From Pirellulales bacterium (GTDB lineage: Bacteria > Planctomycetota > Planctomycetia > Pirellulales > Lacipirellulaceae), in the NCBI GenBank assembly GCA_019636345.1, contig JAHBXQ010000010.1:84462-148461 (forward strand): a stretch of 64,000 nucleotides of DNA, given 5' to 3'. Of this stretch, positions 19,497 to 28,548 are shown piece by piece; position 1 is the first letter of the stretch, and the number at the start of each line of letters is the position of its first letter. Position numbers and translations under genes: made by a program. The notes under the pieces are model-generated. The model was not told where the DNA came from. It did no database searches and worked only from the letters and a program-made list of their open reading frames with translations.

Positions 19497-20220
19497 GATT
19501 CGTCGTCCCGCTCCGCTGTCCGAAATCCTGGGCGGTCGCAGAAACAAGCTGGCTATCGATCTTGAGATCTTGGCGGACCACCCTCGCCATTCTCACGGGC
19601 CGCTTGGCACGCTGCTTGCACAATTACTCTTGCCGCCCAGGCAACGGTCGCATTCGCTTGGAACACGAATGAACGGGCCGGATCAGAGATGAGGCTATCT
19701 GTCGGGGCCGGTAAGGCGAAGAGGCGCCTTGATGTAAGGATCCGCAATCAGTTGATATTCAGTCACTTACGTCGACTCTTCCCCTCCCGTCGGGTCGACG
19801 ACAAGCGGCTGAGCGGGTCCAGGCAAACGGGCGAGTCCGGGCTGTTGAAGAGGCTCCCCGGGCTCGCCTGTTCTGCTTTGTGTGTATCGAAATCGAACAT
19901 GTGTTTGATTTTGATACACCTCTCGGGGTCGATCCCTGGCCCTTTGACGCCCACGGCTGCCGAACTGGTTTGAAGAGCGCGCCGGAACCGAGATGGTCTC
20001 CCCGGTTCGGGGCGGCATGCGGACCGGTGAGAGGCGCGTCCGCGTTGGAGGAGCTCCGTGGGCATGGCGCCCGGCGGTCGTCCGCTGCCGAGAAATCAGC
20101 TACGAGAAACGACGCATCACGGCGAAACGATTCGGCGTGTCGTCGGTAGAATACGTTAGGGGGCGACTGCCGCCAGCCTGTCCCGCGTCTTTTCCTCACG
20201 CCCTTGCCCAGGCGCCTGCT
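19497..20220. other. Gene-free stretch of 724 bp with a hairpin cluster
   Basis: No convincing gene. Short open frames on both strands have no recognisable domain and no ribosome site. The middle part (19770-20008) carries four hairpins in a row and is described separately. The first 200 bp are less GC-rich than the flanks. Confidence 0.6.
19770..20008 (+). other. Four hairpins in series: structured RNA or decayed element candidate
   Basis: Four inverted repeats lie in order. (a) CGTCGAC 19770-19776 with GTCGACG 19794-19800. (b) GGCGAGTCCGGG 19830-19841 with CCCGGGCTCGCC 19857-19868. (c) GTGTATCGAAATCGAACA 19882-19899 with TGTTTGATTTTGATACAC 19902-19919. (d) GAACC/GAGA 19985-19993 with TCTC/GGTTC 19997-20008. 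The single mismatch in (b) and both mismatches in (c) would be G-U pairs in a + strand transcript and A-C in the other direction, so the + strand is the likely RNA. No promoter or family could be assigned. It could be leader RNA of the DUF1549 gene (ATG 20221), an independent small RNA or the end of a lost mobile element. Confidence 0.4.
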
Positions 20221-22029
20221 ATGCCGCACTGCGCGACGCTCTGCCGCCTGACGCCCGCACTGGCGAGCGTCGTCGCCGTCCTGGCGCTGGGGCTTCTGCC
20301 GCTCACGGCCCGCGCCGCCGAGAGCGTCCCCTCGGGCGACGCCCTGCTCGAATCGGCTGCCGTCGCCAAGATCGATGAACTGGTCGCCCGCAACTGGGGC
20401 GAGCACGGCGTGCGTCCCGCCGCCGCGGCCACCGACGGCGAATGGTGTCGCCGCGTGTTTCTCGATCTCGTCGGGCGCGTCCCCACGGTCGAGGAACTTG
20501 ACGCCTTCCTCGCCGTCAAATCGCCGCGCAAACGCGCCGAGCTTGTCAATCGCCTGCTGGGGAGCGAGTACGAAGCCGAATACGCCCGCAATTGGGGGAC
20601 GATCTGGACCAATCTCCTCATCGGCCGTACGGGAGGAACGCAGCGGCGATCGTTGACCAGCCGCGCGGGGATGACGCGCTACCTCCACGACGCGATGCTC
20701 GCCAACAAACCCTACGACCGGCTGGTGCACGAACTGCTGACCGCCGTCGGCGACGCCCGGCCCGACATGCCCAATTTCAACGGGGCCGTGAACTTTCTTA
20801 TCGAGAAGCTCGACGAGGGGGGCGTCCAGGCGACCGCCAAGACGGCCCAAATCTTCCTCGGGATGGGGGTCCAGTGCACGCAGTGCCACGACCATCCCTC
20901 GAACGAGTATCGTCAGAACCAGTTTTGGGAACTCAACGCCTTCTTCCGGCAGACGCGCGTTCGCTTCACCCGCGACGAGGACGACCCCCGCAGTCGCGAG
21001 GCGACGCTGTACGACGTCGACTTCGCCGGCGAGGGGAAAGGAGACGGCGGCGACTACCGCAGCGACATCGTGCTCGAGTTGCGCGACGGCAAGCTCGTCG
21101 ATCGCGACGCGGCCGCGATTCGCGAGGCGCCGATCTTTTTCGAGCAGCGCAACGGCTTGGTTCGAGCCGCGTTTCCGGCGTTCATCGACGGCACGGCCCT
21201 GGCCGAGGTGCTGGCCGATCGCGGAACCGAGTACGGCAACAGCGGCCGACTGGCCGACGTCCGCCGGCGCGACGAGTTGGCGAAACTGGTCCTCGGGGCG
21301 CCCGAACTGTCGCGGGCCGCGGTCAATCGGATGTGGGCCCACTTCTTCGGCTACGCCTTCACCAAGCCGATCGACGACATGGGCCCCCATAACCCGCCGT
21401 CGAATCCCGAACTGCTCGACTTTCTGGCCGAAAACTTCGCGGCCGGCGGCTACGACCTCAAGGAACTAATCCGGGCGATCGTCCTCAGTCGGCCGTACGC
21501 CCTGTCGAGCAAGACCAGCGCCGGCAATGCGGCCGACGACCCGCAGCAAGGCCGGCCGCCGCTGTTCGCGCGGTTCTACCTGCGGCAGATGACCGCCGAG
21601 CAGTTGTACGACTCGCTGTTGGCCGCGACTCAGGCCGACGCCGCCGCTCCCGACGATAGGCGCGACGCGCTGAAGGCCCGCTGGCTCGCCCAGTTCAACA
21701 CCGCGTTCGGCAACGACGAAGGGACCGAGGGGACGACCTTCAACGGTTCGATTCCCCAGGCGCTCACTCTGATGAACGGCGAGTTGGTGCGCCGGGCCTG
21801 CCGGACCGACGGGGGGAGCTTTCTGGCGAGCGTCGCCAACAACGCGTCGCTCTCCAACCGCGAGAAGATCAACTACCTGTACCGCGCGGCGCTCGCCCGC
21901 ACGCCGACGGGCGAGGAGACCAAGGCGTGCAACAGCCTGCTGGCGGCCCGCGGCGGCGACGTCCCCGCCACCCTCGCCGACGTCTGGTGGGCCGTGCTGA
22001 ACAGCAACGAGTTCATTTTGGTGCATTAG
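20221..22029 (+). CDS. DUF1549/DUF1553 exported protein
   Basis: One of the planctomycete-specific paired-domain proteins. A signal peptide (VVAVLALGLLPLTARAAE) precedes the DUF1549 part, with CRRVFLDLVGRVPTVEELDA and the CTQCHDHPSNEY motif, a CxxCH-type sequence. DUF1553 follows, with SRAAVNRMWAHFFGYAF, NPPSNPELLDFLAENFAAGG, LRQMTAEQLYDSLLAATQ and RNSFLA-like text, ending SNEFILVH. The 602 residues are short for the group because no cytochrome or LamG domain is attached. These genes nearly always sit before a DUF1501 gene, as here (95 bp gap); the pair is thought to work at the cell envelope on polymer breakdown, with no proven reaction. ATG 20221 puts the signal peptide at the N-terminus. 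Confidence 0.9.
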   Translation: MPHCATLCRLTPALASVVAVLALGLLPLTARAAESVPSGDALLESAAVAKIDELVARNWGEHGVRPAAAATDGEWCRRVFLDLVGRVPTVEELDAFLAVKSPRKRAELVNRLLGSEYEAEYARNWGTIWTNLLIGRTGGTQRRSLTSRAGMTRYLHDAMLANKPYDRLVHELLTAVGDARPDMPNFNGAVNFLIEKLDEGGVQATAKTAQIFLGMGVQCTQCHDHPSNEYRQNQFWELNAFFRQTRVRFTRDEDDPRSREATLYDVDFAGEGKGDGGDYRSDIVLELRDGKLVDRDAAAIREAPIFFEQRNGLVRAAFPAFIDGTALAEVLADRGTEYGNSGRLADVRRRDELAKLVLGAPELSRAAVNRMWAHFFGYAFTKPIDDMGPHNPPSNPELLDFLAENFAAGGYDLKELIRAIVLSRPYALSSKTSAGNAADDPQQGRPPLFARFYLRQMTAEQLYDSLLAATQADAAAPDDRRDALKARWLAQFNTAFGNDEGTEGTTFNGSIPQALTLMNGELVRRACRTDGGSFLASVANNASLSNREKINYLYRAALARTPTGEETKACNSLLAARGGDVPATLADVWWAVLNSNEFILVH

Positions 22030-22124
22030 AGAGAGTGATGAGAGTTCGGAGGCGAGCGCAGACCTCTCGCCTTTTGGCTCCCCCCACCCTTGTCGAACCT
22101 TCGCCCCGAACCCCTTCTTGCCCG

Positions 22125-23378
22125 ATGATCCCTCCTGTCGGCATGACGCGTCGTCACTTTATGTCCCATCTGGCCGGGGCGAGCGCGCTGGCCGGATCGG
22201 CGCTGGCCCTGGGTCGGTCGCTGCGGGCCAACGCGGCGCAGCTCAAACGGAGTCGCAAGTCGTGCATTCTGCTGTGGATGGGCGGCGGACCGCCCACCAT
22301 CGACATCTGGGACATGAAGCCCGGCGCCACGACCGGCGGCGAGTTCAAGCCGATCGCCACCACCGGCGAGGTCCAGATCAACGAGCTCATGCCGAAGCTC
22401 GCCAAGCAAATGCACCAGCTTACGGTGGTGCGCTCGATGAGCACTCGCGAGGCGGACCACACCCGCGGCACGTACTACCTTCACACCGGGTTCGTCCCCA
22501 ACCCCAACGTCGTCCACCCCAGCTACGGCAGCGTCGTGGCCAAGGAGGTCCCCGTCCCGGGGCTTGAGATCCCCCCCTTCGTCTCGATCGGCGGCGCCAG
22601 CGAGGGGCCCGGCTTCCTCGGCATGGCCTACGCCCCGTTCCAGGTCGACTCGAACGGCCGCGTCCGCGATCTCGAACGGACGCCCGACGCCGCGCGGATG
22701 AACGACCGGATGCAACTGTTGGGGCTGTTGGAGCGTCGCTTCATCCGCGAAAACCGCGGCAGCGCCGCCGAGGAGCACGCCAAGGTCCTGGAAAGCGCCC
22801 GACAACTGATGACGACCGAGCAGATGTCGGCGTTCCGCGTCGATCAGGAATCCCCGACCACGCGCGAGAAGTACGGCGCCACCGGCTTCGGCCGCGGGTG
22901 CCTCATGGCCCGGCGACTCGTCGAGGCGGGCGTGCCGTTCGTCGAGGTGACGATGGGGGGCTGGGATCTCCATCAAAACTGCTTCGACACGCTCCAGACG
23001 AAACTTCCCGAACTCGATCAGGCGATGAGCGCCTTGGTCGAGGACCTCGTCGACCGCGGGTTGTACGACGACACGATCGTCCTATGGATGGGCGAATTCG
23101 GCCGCACTCCGCGGATCAACGCCAACGCGGGCCGCGACCACTGGGCCCGCAGTTGGAGCGTGGTCGCCGGCGGCGGCCGGCTCGCCCGCGGCGGCGTCAT
23201 CGGCGCCACCAATGACGACGGCACGCGCGTCGAGACCGCCCCCTACAGCAGCGAAGACCTCATGGCGACCGTCTGCCAAGCGATGGGCATCTCGCTCGCC
23301 ACGACCTATACCGCCTCGAACGGCCGACCGATGAAGATCGCCGGCGGGGGGAAGACGATCGAGGGGTTGATTGCGTAG
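22125..23378 (+). CDS. DUF1501 exported protein (sulfatase-like fold)
   Basis: A 417-residue partner of the preceding DUF1549/DUF1553 protein. The N-terminus has a twin-arginine signal, MTRRHFMSHLAGASALAGSA, and then the DUF1501 core: SCILLWMGGGPPTIDIWDMK, HTRGTYYLHTGFVPNPN, YGATGFGRGCLMARRLVEAG and LWMGEFGRTPRINANAGRDH. The family belongs to the alkaline phosphatase/sulfatase superfamily, but the sulfatase formylglycine motif is absent and no activity is proven. Start ATG 22125 is used; ATG 22143 directly before the RR pair is equally good. Translational coupling is unlikely at a 95-bp gap, but co-transcription is probable. Confidence 0.9.
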   Translation: MIPPVGMTRRHFMSHLAGASALAGSALALGRSLRANAAQLKRSRKSCILLWMGGGPPTIDIWDMKPGATTGGEFKPIATTGEVQINELMPKLAKQMHQLTVVRSMSTREADHTRGTYYLHTGFVPNPNVVHPSYGSVVAKEVPVPGLEIPPFVSIGGASEGPGFLGMAYAPFQVDSNGRVRDLERTPDAARMNDRMQLLGLLERRFIRENRGSAAEEHAKVLESARQLMTTEQMSAFRVDQESPTTREKYGATGFGRGCLMARRLVEAGVPFVEVTMGGWDLHQNCFDTLQTKLPELDQAMSALVEDLVDRGLYDDTIVLWMGEFGRTPRINANAGRDHWARSWSVVAGGGRLARGGVIGATNDDGTRVETAPYSSEDLMATVCQAMGISLATTYTASNGRPMKIAGGGKTIEGLIA

Positions 23379-23456
23379 GGGCCTTGCTCTGAAGGCGGCG
23401 CCCAAAACAGGTTGCCGATTGACCGAGGCGCAGGCCGGAAACTCGCCAACGCCGCA

Positions 23457-24167
23457 ATGCAAACGCGCACCCATCGCCGCAACGTGCTCTACGGTCTGAT
23501 CGCCGCGGCGGGGATCGTCCAGTTCGTCGTCGCCGTCTCGATCGCGATCAGCCACTATCCCGAGCGGTATTCGCTTGCGAGCAACTTCCTCAGCGACCTG
23601 GGACGCGGCGTGACGCACGCCGGCGCCGACAATCGCACGGCGGCGACCGTCTTCAACGGCGCGATTCTCTGTCTGGGCGCATCGCTCGTGCCGTTTTTCG
23701 TCGTGATGCCGGCCTCGCTGGCGTTCGGACGGGGCGCCATGTCGGTCCTCGGCATCCTGACCGCCTTGGGATTGGCGGCGCTTGGGCTTACGCCGTACGA
23801 CCGATACGAGCAGGCCCACTACGCGGCCTTGGCCCTGTGGCTCGGGCCGTTGGTCCTGATGGTCCCCCTGTACCTGGCGAGTCAGGCGGCGACGGGCGCG
23901 GTGACGCGCGCGTCGCTTGGCGCCGGAGCCGGGCTTGTCTTGGCGACCGTGCTGTACGCCGCCGTCGGCGGCACGAGCGGAGCGATGCTTGTGCAAAAGC
24001 TCGTTGTCGCCGCGGCCGCCTGCTGGTTTGCGTGTCTGGTCGCGGGCGTGTCGATCGAAACCTACCGTTCGGTCGCCACGCGACAACAGATCGCCGACCG
24101 GCAAGCGCGCCGTTACCTCGAGCGCATGGGCGACCGATTGCCGCTGCGAGCTCGAGCGCGGGATTGA
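23457..24167 (+). CDS. DUF998-like multi-pass membrane protein
   Basis: A 236-residue membrane protein with six hydrophobic segments (for example NVLYGLIAAAGIVQFVVAVS, TVFNGAILCLGASLVPFFVV and ALWLGPLVLMVPLYLASQ). The short motif SNFLSDLGRG after the first segment and the layout match DUF998 proteins, whose function is unknown. The C-terminal tail is basic and probably cytosolic. ATG 23457 (MQTRTHRRN) is chosen because the basic start then directly precedes the first segment; 15 further in-frame codons upstream look non-coding. It follows DUF1501 by 78 bp and ends before a strong hairpin (24193-24236) facing floA. Confidence 0.75.
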   Translation: MQTRTHRRNVLYGLIAAAGIVQFVVAVSIAISHYPERYSLASNFLSDLGRGVTHAGADNRTAATVFNGAILCLGASLVPFFVVMPASLAFGRGAMSVLGILTALGLAALGLTPYDRYEQAHYAALALWLGPLVLMVPLYLASQAATGAVTRASLGAGAGLVLATVLYAAVGGTSGAMLVQKLVVAAAACWFACLVAGVSIETYRSVATRQQIADRQARRYLERMGDRLPLRARARD

Positions 24168-24192
24168 GCGGACCGTCGTTCGGTTGATCGCG

Positions 24193-24236
24193 AGTGCGTC
24201 GTCGCCACCCCAAGAAATGCGAGTTGACGACGCACT
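24193..24236. terminator. Hairpin between convergent genes, two-way terminator candidate
   Basis: AGTGCGTCGTC at 24193-24203 and its perfect complement GACGACGCACT at 24226-24236, an 11-bp stem with a 22-nt loop. It lies between the ends of the DUF998-like gene and floA. No T-run follows on either strand. Confidence 0.5.
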
Positions 24237-24319
24237 GAGCATGTCAATGCGCTAGGTGCGAACAGGCATCGCAGCGCATAAGAGGACGCGCTGCTTTCGA
24301 GGGCGAGCCGCTGCGCAGC

Positions 24320-25312
24320 TCACTGCGCCGACAGCGTTTCCAGTCGGCCTTCGCGGAACGCCTCGGCCATCGCCAGGGGGACCTCGGCCTGCGCCAGCAG
24401 AACCACCGCGCGGTTCTCGGCGGTCTTCGCCTTCATCTGCTGCTCGCGAGCGATCGCGTCGGCCCGGCGTTGTTCGGCCAGGGCCCGGGCCTTGCGCGTG
24501 TCGGCCTCGGCCTGATCGGCCTGCAATCTCGCGCCGATGTTTTCGCCGATGTCGATGTCCGCGATGTCGATCGATACGATCTCGAACGCCGTATGGGCGT
24601 CGAGTCCCCGGGCGAGCACCGCCTTGCTGATCTTGTCGGGGTTCTCCATCACCTCAAGGTGATCCCCCGACGAGCCGATCGCGGTGATGATCCCCTCGCC
24701 GACGCGCGCGATGACCGTCTCTTCGGTCGCCCCGCCGATGAGCTGGCCCAGATTCGTCCGCACGGTGACGCGGGCGCGAATCTTGAGCTCGACCCCGTTC
24801 TTGGCGACCGCGCTGAGGGTCGTCTTGGGGGACTTGTCGGGGTCGGGGCAGTCGATCACTTTCGGGTAAACGCTCGTCCGCACCGCGTCGAGCACGTCGC
24901 GCCCGGCGAGGTCGATCGCCGCGGCACGGTCGAAATCCAAGTCGATGTCGGCCCGGTGAGCCGCGATGATCGCGTCGATCACCCGCGGCACGTCGCCGCC
25001 GGCGAGATAGTGGGCTTCGAGCCGCTGGGTCGTGATCCCCGTGTCGGGGTCGGTCCCCACGCCGGCCTGCATCGCCATGATCTTGGCGTCGACGATCGTC
25101 GCGGCGTTCACCTGCCGCAGTTTCATCCCGATGAGGCTCAAGGGGCTGACCCGGGCGTTTGACGTGAAGGCCCGAATCCATAGGCCGAACACGTTGAACA
25201 ACAGCAGCAGAAACACCAAGCCGATGATGCCCAAGAAGACCGCGGCGACGATCCAGGCGATCTGTGCGTTGGTCAAGGCGAGCGGCGGCGCAAAGGCGAG
25301 CAGAGTCGACAC
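24320..25312 (-). CDS. floA: Flotillin-like protein FloA
   Basis: A 330-residue membrane-associated flotillin-like (YqfA/UPF0365) protein, thought to organise membrane microdomains. An N-terminal hydrophobic helix ([20 protein letters not shown]) is followed by [20 protein letters not shown], the SPFH-like domain with [20 protein letters not shown], and the late segment [20 protein letters not shown] leading into an Ala/Glu-rich coiled coil ([20 protein letters not shown]). Length and order agree with bacterial FloA across the whole chain. No NfeD-type partner gene lies next to it, unlike in many bacteria; the gene after it on the same transcription axis is the response regulator, 181 bp upstream. 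Confidence 0.93.
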   Translation of the reverse strand: MSTLLAFAPPLALTNAQIAWIVAAVFLGIIGLVFLLLLFNVFGLWIRAFTSNARVSPLSLIGMKLRQVNAATIVDAKIMAMQAGVGTDPDTGITTQRLEAHYLAGGDVPRVIDAIIAAHRADIDLDFDRAAAIDLAGRDVLDAVRTSVYPKVIDCPDPDKSPKTTLSAVAKNGVELKIRARVTVRTNLGQLIGGATEETVIARVGEGIITAIGSSGDHLEVMENPDKISKAVLARGLDAHTAFEIVSIDIADIDIGENIGARLQADQAEADTRKARALAEQRRADAIAREQQMKAKTAENRAVVLLAQAEVPLAMAEAFREGRLETLSAQ

Positions 25313-25493
25313 GGCGAAATCCTCACAAGCAGGTACGTCGCGGCCCCGGCGCCGCCGACGTGATCATACGCGATTTCGCCCCCGAAAACCAAGGCGCGTC
25401 CAGCGAAGCGGCGAAGCAGGGCGGCGCCGCCTCCCGCCAGCCGCACCGCACAGGTTCGGCGTCTCCCGCGAAACCGTCGACCTGTCGCTCAGG

Positions 25494-26858
25494 TCACCCC
25501 CGGATCTCTTCCTTTTTGATGTCGTACTTCTCCAGCAGCCGGTACAGGCTGCGGCGGCTGACTCCCAGGCTGCGGGCCGCGCGCAGCTTGTTGCCGTTCT
25601 CGCGGGTGAGCGTCTGCACGACGTGCGCACGAGTGATCGCGGCCAGATCGGCCTCGGGGTCCATCAAGGCGCTTTGCGGGTTCGCCTCGGCGGCCAGCAC
25701 CTCGGCCGGCAGGTTGTCGCGTCGCAGCACTTCGTCGTCGGCCAGAATCTTCATCCGCTCGATCGCGTTGATGAGCTGCCGGACGTTGCCCGGCCAGCTG
25801 TAGCGGCGGATCGCCTCGATCGCCGAGGGCTCGAATCGCCACCCCGGGCCGCGCAGGTGATCGGCGATCAACAACACGTCCTCGCCCCGTTGGCGCAAGG
25901 GGGGCAAGTCGATCGTCATGATGTTGATTCGATAGTACAGGTCGCTGCGGAACCGATGCTCCTCGACCTCCTCGGCCAAGTCGCGATTCGTCGCCGCGAC
26001 GACGCGCACGTCGACGCGCCGCTCCTTGAGCGACCCGACTCGCCGCAGCGAGCCGTCCTCAAGCACCCGCAACAGCTTCGGCTGCAGCGCGGGGGCCAAT
26101 TCGCCGATCTCGTCGATGAACAGCGTCCCGCCGTCGGCCACCTCGAACAACCCGGGCTTGGCGACCGCGGCGCCGGTGAACGCCCCCTTCTCGTGGCCGA
26201 ACAGTTCGCTTTCCAGGAGCGGCTCGGGGAGCGCCGCGCAGTTGATCACCACCAGCGGCTTGTCGGCCCGGGGGCTCACCTGATGCAGGGCCCGGGCGAC
26301 CAGTTCCTTGCCCGTGCCGCTTTCGCCTTGGATGAGGATCGGCTTGTCGCTCGGGCCGGCGCGGTCGATGAGCCGGAACACGGCCTTCATCGCCGTCGAC
26401 TCGCCGATCATCGGCTTCTCGCCGTCGGTGCGATTGATCAGCGCCCGCAATTGTTCGTTCTCGCGCCGCAGCTTGCGGGTCTCGAGCGCCTTCTTCAGCA
26501 CGGCGTCGAGCTGCTTCATCCGCACCGGCTTGGTGAGGAAGTCGCTGGCCCCCAGCTTCATCGCTTCGACGGCCGATTCGATCGTCCCTTCGCCCGTGAG
26601 CATGATCGCTTCGGTGTCGGGGCTCTCGGCTTTGATGCGGCCCAGCAGATCGATCCCCGACATCCCGGGCATGGCCATGTCCAGCACGGCGAGCTGAAAC
26701 TCGCGTTCCCGGGCCAGGGGGAGGGCGGCCTCGCCGGTCCCCGCTTCGGCGACAGCGTAGCCGAGTTCCCCGAAGTAACGCGCCATGCCGCGACGAAGAT
26801 CGTCGTCGTCGTCGACCAACAGGAGATCCACAGGGACTGAAGAGTGCGAAGCGGGCAT
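25494..26858 (-). CDS. NtrC-type sigma-54-dependent response regulator
   Basis: A 454-residue transcription activator with three domains in order. The receiver has the acidic pocket VDDDDD and the phospho-acceptor Asp60 in AVLDMAMPG, Thr in MLTGEG and Lys110 in FLTKP. The AAA+ domain has Walker A GESGTGKE (178-185), the sigma-54 contact loop GAFTGA (225-230), and Walker [13 protein letters not shown]. The C-terminus is a Fis-type helix-turn-helix, [20 protein letters not shown]. No histidine kinase gene is adjacent, so it is an orphan in this window. It diverges from the hemerythrin gene, whose sigma-54 promoter lies 425 bp away, making that gene the obvious target. Start ATG 26858 gives the usual short N-terminus before the receiver. 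Confidence 0.93.
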   Translation of the reverse strand: MPASHSSVPVDLLLVDDDDDLRRGMARYFGELGYAVAEAGTGEAALPLAREREFQLAVLDMAMPGMSGIDLLGRIKAESPDTEAIMLTGEGTIESAVEAMKLGASDFLTKPVRMKQLDAVLKKALETRKLRRENEQLRALINRTDGEKPMIGESTAMKAVFRLIDRAGPSDKPILIQGESGTGKELVARALHQVSPRADKPLVVINCAALPEPLLESELFGHEKGAFTGAAVAKPGLFEVADGGTLFIDEIGELAPALQPKLLRVLEDGSLRRVGSLKERRVDVRVVAATNRDLAEEVEEHRFRSDLYYRINIMTIDLPPLRQRGEDVLLIADHLRGPGWRFEPSAIEAIRRYSWPGNVRQLINAIERMKILADDEVLRRDNLPAEVLAAEANPQSALMDPEADLAAITRAHVVQTLTRENGNKLRAARSLGVSRRSLYRLLEKYDIKKEEIRG

Positions 26859-27282
26859 GGCAAGTCTCAATCTAACGCGCCGCACACCGACCGAGGAGCG
26901 CAGGGCGCGCTGCAGAACTCGTCGGCGTTTGCGGTGGGAGGAGCGGAGTCGGGACTCCAACTCATGCCCCAAAAATACGGCTGGGGGCCGGCTCAAGCGG
27001 CGAACTTGATCCCGAGGGGACCGCCAGTCCCCAGCCGTCCCATCGGGTGTGCAAGTCGTGCGCCGGAGCGAACGCTCGCTCTGGTTTCGATGGAAACCGG
27101 GGATTCCTGCCCCCGAGTTCCGCTGAGCTGACCGCGACCGGCGTCGACCGGCAGGCCGCGGGCCCCGACTGTGCGGCCTCGCACACCAACGTCGACACGA
27201 CGGCTCAGCGCCCCGCTTCCCCCGGCGGAACCTGGGCGCTGGCCACGCCGAAAATCGCCGCCTTCCCTCGCAAAATCTCCCG
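26859..27282. promoter_or_regulatory. Divergent control region with possible activator sites
   Basis: No gene is supported here. Inverted repeats that could be enhancer sites for the neighbouring NtrC-type regulator include GGTTTC-gatg-GAAACC (27083-27098), CGGGG-N8-CCCCG (27098-27115) and GGCTGGGG (26979-26986) with CCCCAGCC (27029-27036). The first is about 185 bp upstream of the sigma-54 promoter, a workable enhancer distance. Confidence 0.35.
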
Positions 27283-27298
27283 TTGGCACGCGGCTTGC
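27283..27298 (+). promoter_or_regulatory. Sigma-54 promoter of the hemerythrin gene
   Basis: TTGGCAC, then five bases (gcggc), then TTGC: an exact match to the -24/-12 pattern with GG and GC ten bases apart. The expected transcript start is near 27310, giving a leader of about 60 nt that contains the AGGAG of the hemerythrin gene. Confidence 0.85.
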
Positions 27299-27368
27299 CT
27301 TTCCTCCCTCCGTGTTTCCAGGCGCCGCTTGACGAACTGCTTTTCGTCCTTACACAGGAGCCCCCAGC

Positions 27369-27815
27369 ATGGCGCAAGACGTCACGAATCACAAGCTCGC
27401 CGACGCCGTGCAGGTCGACCATCACGAGCTCAACGGTCTGCTGGCCGACATCCGCAAACAGTTCGCGGACCAGCGGCGTTCGAAACGAGCCCTCGAGAAA
27501 CTCGTCACTCAGCTCGCCGAGTTGTGCGAAGGCCACTTTCAGCGCGAGGAGGAGGGGGGATACATGCGCGAAGCCGTGCATCAGGCCCCGCAACTCGCCT
27601 CGCGCGCCAAGACCCTGGGGGACGAGCACGAACCGCTCCAGGAAGCGATCGAGAAACTGCGGATCCTCGTCCACTCGGGGGTCGAATCCGCCGCGTGGTG
27701 GGTCCGCGTGCAGAGCGACTTCAGCAGCTTCGCCAAGACGATCTCCCGCCACGAGTCGGAAGAGAACGCGCTGCTGCAGGAAGCCTTCACCCAAGACGTC
27801 GGAACGAAGGATTAG
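27369..27815 (+). CDS. Hemerythrin-domain protein
   Basis: A 148-residue four-helix bundle protein expected to hold a non-haem di-iron site. The likely ligands are in VDHHELNGLL, EGHFQREEEGGYM, GDEHEPLQEA and SRHESEENALLQ, in the right order and spacing. Such proteins bind oxygen or sense oxygen, nitric oxide or iron. It has no other domain and no signal peptide. The ribosome site CAGGAG lies 12 nt before ATG 27369. The sigma-54 promoter and the divergent NtrC-type regulator suggest regulated, probably redox- or oxygen-linked expression. The CBS-pair gene starts 154 bp later and may be in the same transcript. Confidence 0.88.
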   Translation: MAQDVTNHKLADAVQVDHHELNGLLADIRKQFADQRRSKRALEKLVTQLAELCEGHFQREEEGGYMREAVHQAPQLASRAKTLGDEHEPLQEAIEKLRILVHSGVESAAWWVRVQSDFSSFAKTISRHESEENALLQEAFTQDVGTKD

Positions 27816-27969
27816 AGGATTCAACGAGCGATAACAGATTCCAGCGCCAAGCTCCGGCTCCCGTCGGTATTGTTCTTGGCTGATCCCGATCGTGCGCGGC
27901 GGTTCCCGCGCCTTGCGCGGTTCTCACAAGGCCCGCCCCCTCGGCTCATGTTGGAGAGGAACGCTTGCC

Positions 27970-28476
27970 ATGGAACACCTCACCGCCGCCGATATTCTTC
28001 AGCGCGACCTCGTCACCATCGGTCCGCGGGATTCGCTCCGCGACGCGCTCGATTTGATGACGGAAAACCATGTCTCCGGACTGCCGGTGGTCGACGAGCG
28101 CGACGTGTGCGTCGGGCTGATCTCGGCCACCGACATCCTCAACCACGAGGAAGAACACGCCGGCGACGCGACCGCCGACGGCGCCGACATGGTCGAGTTC
28201 TTCAATGCCGAGACCGGCAAGTGGGAGTCGCTGCGGGCCAGTTCGTTTTCGCTCGAGAAGTTCGGCGACACCCTGGTCCAGGAACTCATGACCCGCGAGT
28301 TGATCTGCGTGCCTCTGGAAGCGACGATTCCCGAGATCGCCCGCACGCTGGCCGACGCCGACGTCCACCGGGCCCTGGTGTTGACCCGATCGGGGGGGCT
28401 GCGGGGGATTATCTCGGCGATGGATCTGGTCCGCGTCATCGCCGGCCGGCACGCGAAATCGCCCGCGCCGAAGTGA
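27970..28476 (+). CDS. CBS-pair domain protein
   Basis: A 168-residue soluble protein made of two CBS motifs and little else. The first is DILQRDLVTIGPRDSLRDAL to LPVVDERDVCVGLISATDIL, the second LMTRELICVPLEATIPEIAR to ALVLTRSGGLRGIISAMDLV. CBS pairs bind adenosine nucleotides (AMP, ATP, S-adenosylmethionine) and act as energy or ligand sensors, usually on a partner protein. An insert with the acidic segment HEEEHAGDATADGADMVE separates the halves. ATG 27970 has GGAGAGGA 13 nt upstream; an in-frame extension to 27892 is unlikely. It lies downstream of the hemerythrin gene, so a shared stress role is possible. Confidence 0.9.
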   Translation: MEHLTAADILQRDLVTIGPRDSLRDALDLMTENHVSGLPVVDERDVCVGLISATDILNHEEEHAGDATADGADMVEFFNAETGKWESLRASSFSLEKFGDTLVQELMTRELICVPLEATIPEIARTLADADVHRALVLTRSGGLRGIISAMDLVRVIAGRHAKSPAPK

Positions 28477-28548
28477 CGCCCCTCCCGGGCGTGTGGTATC
28501 CTGGCGGCTTCGCCGACCAGTGTGCCGCCGTCCCCGGGAGCCTCGGGC

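Noticed and set aside
27950..27969. Second sigma-54-like motif upstream of the CBS-pair gene
   Set aside because: GG and GC are 8 or 12 bases apart, not 10. The GGAGAGGA is better explained as the ribosome site.
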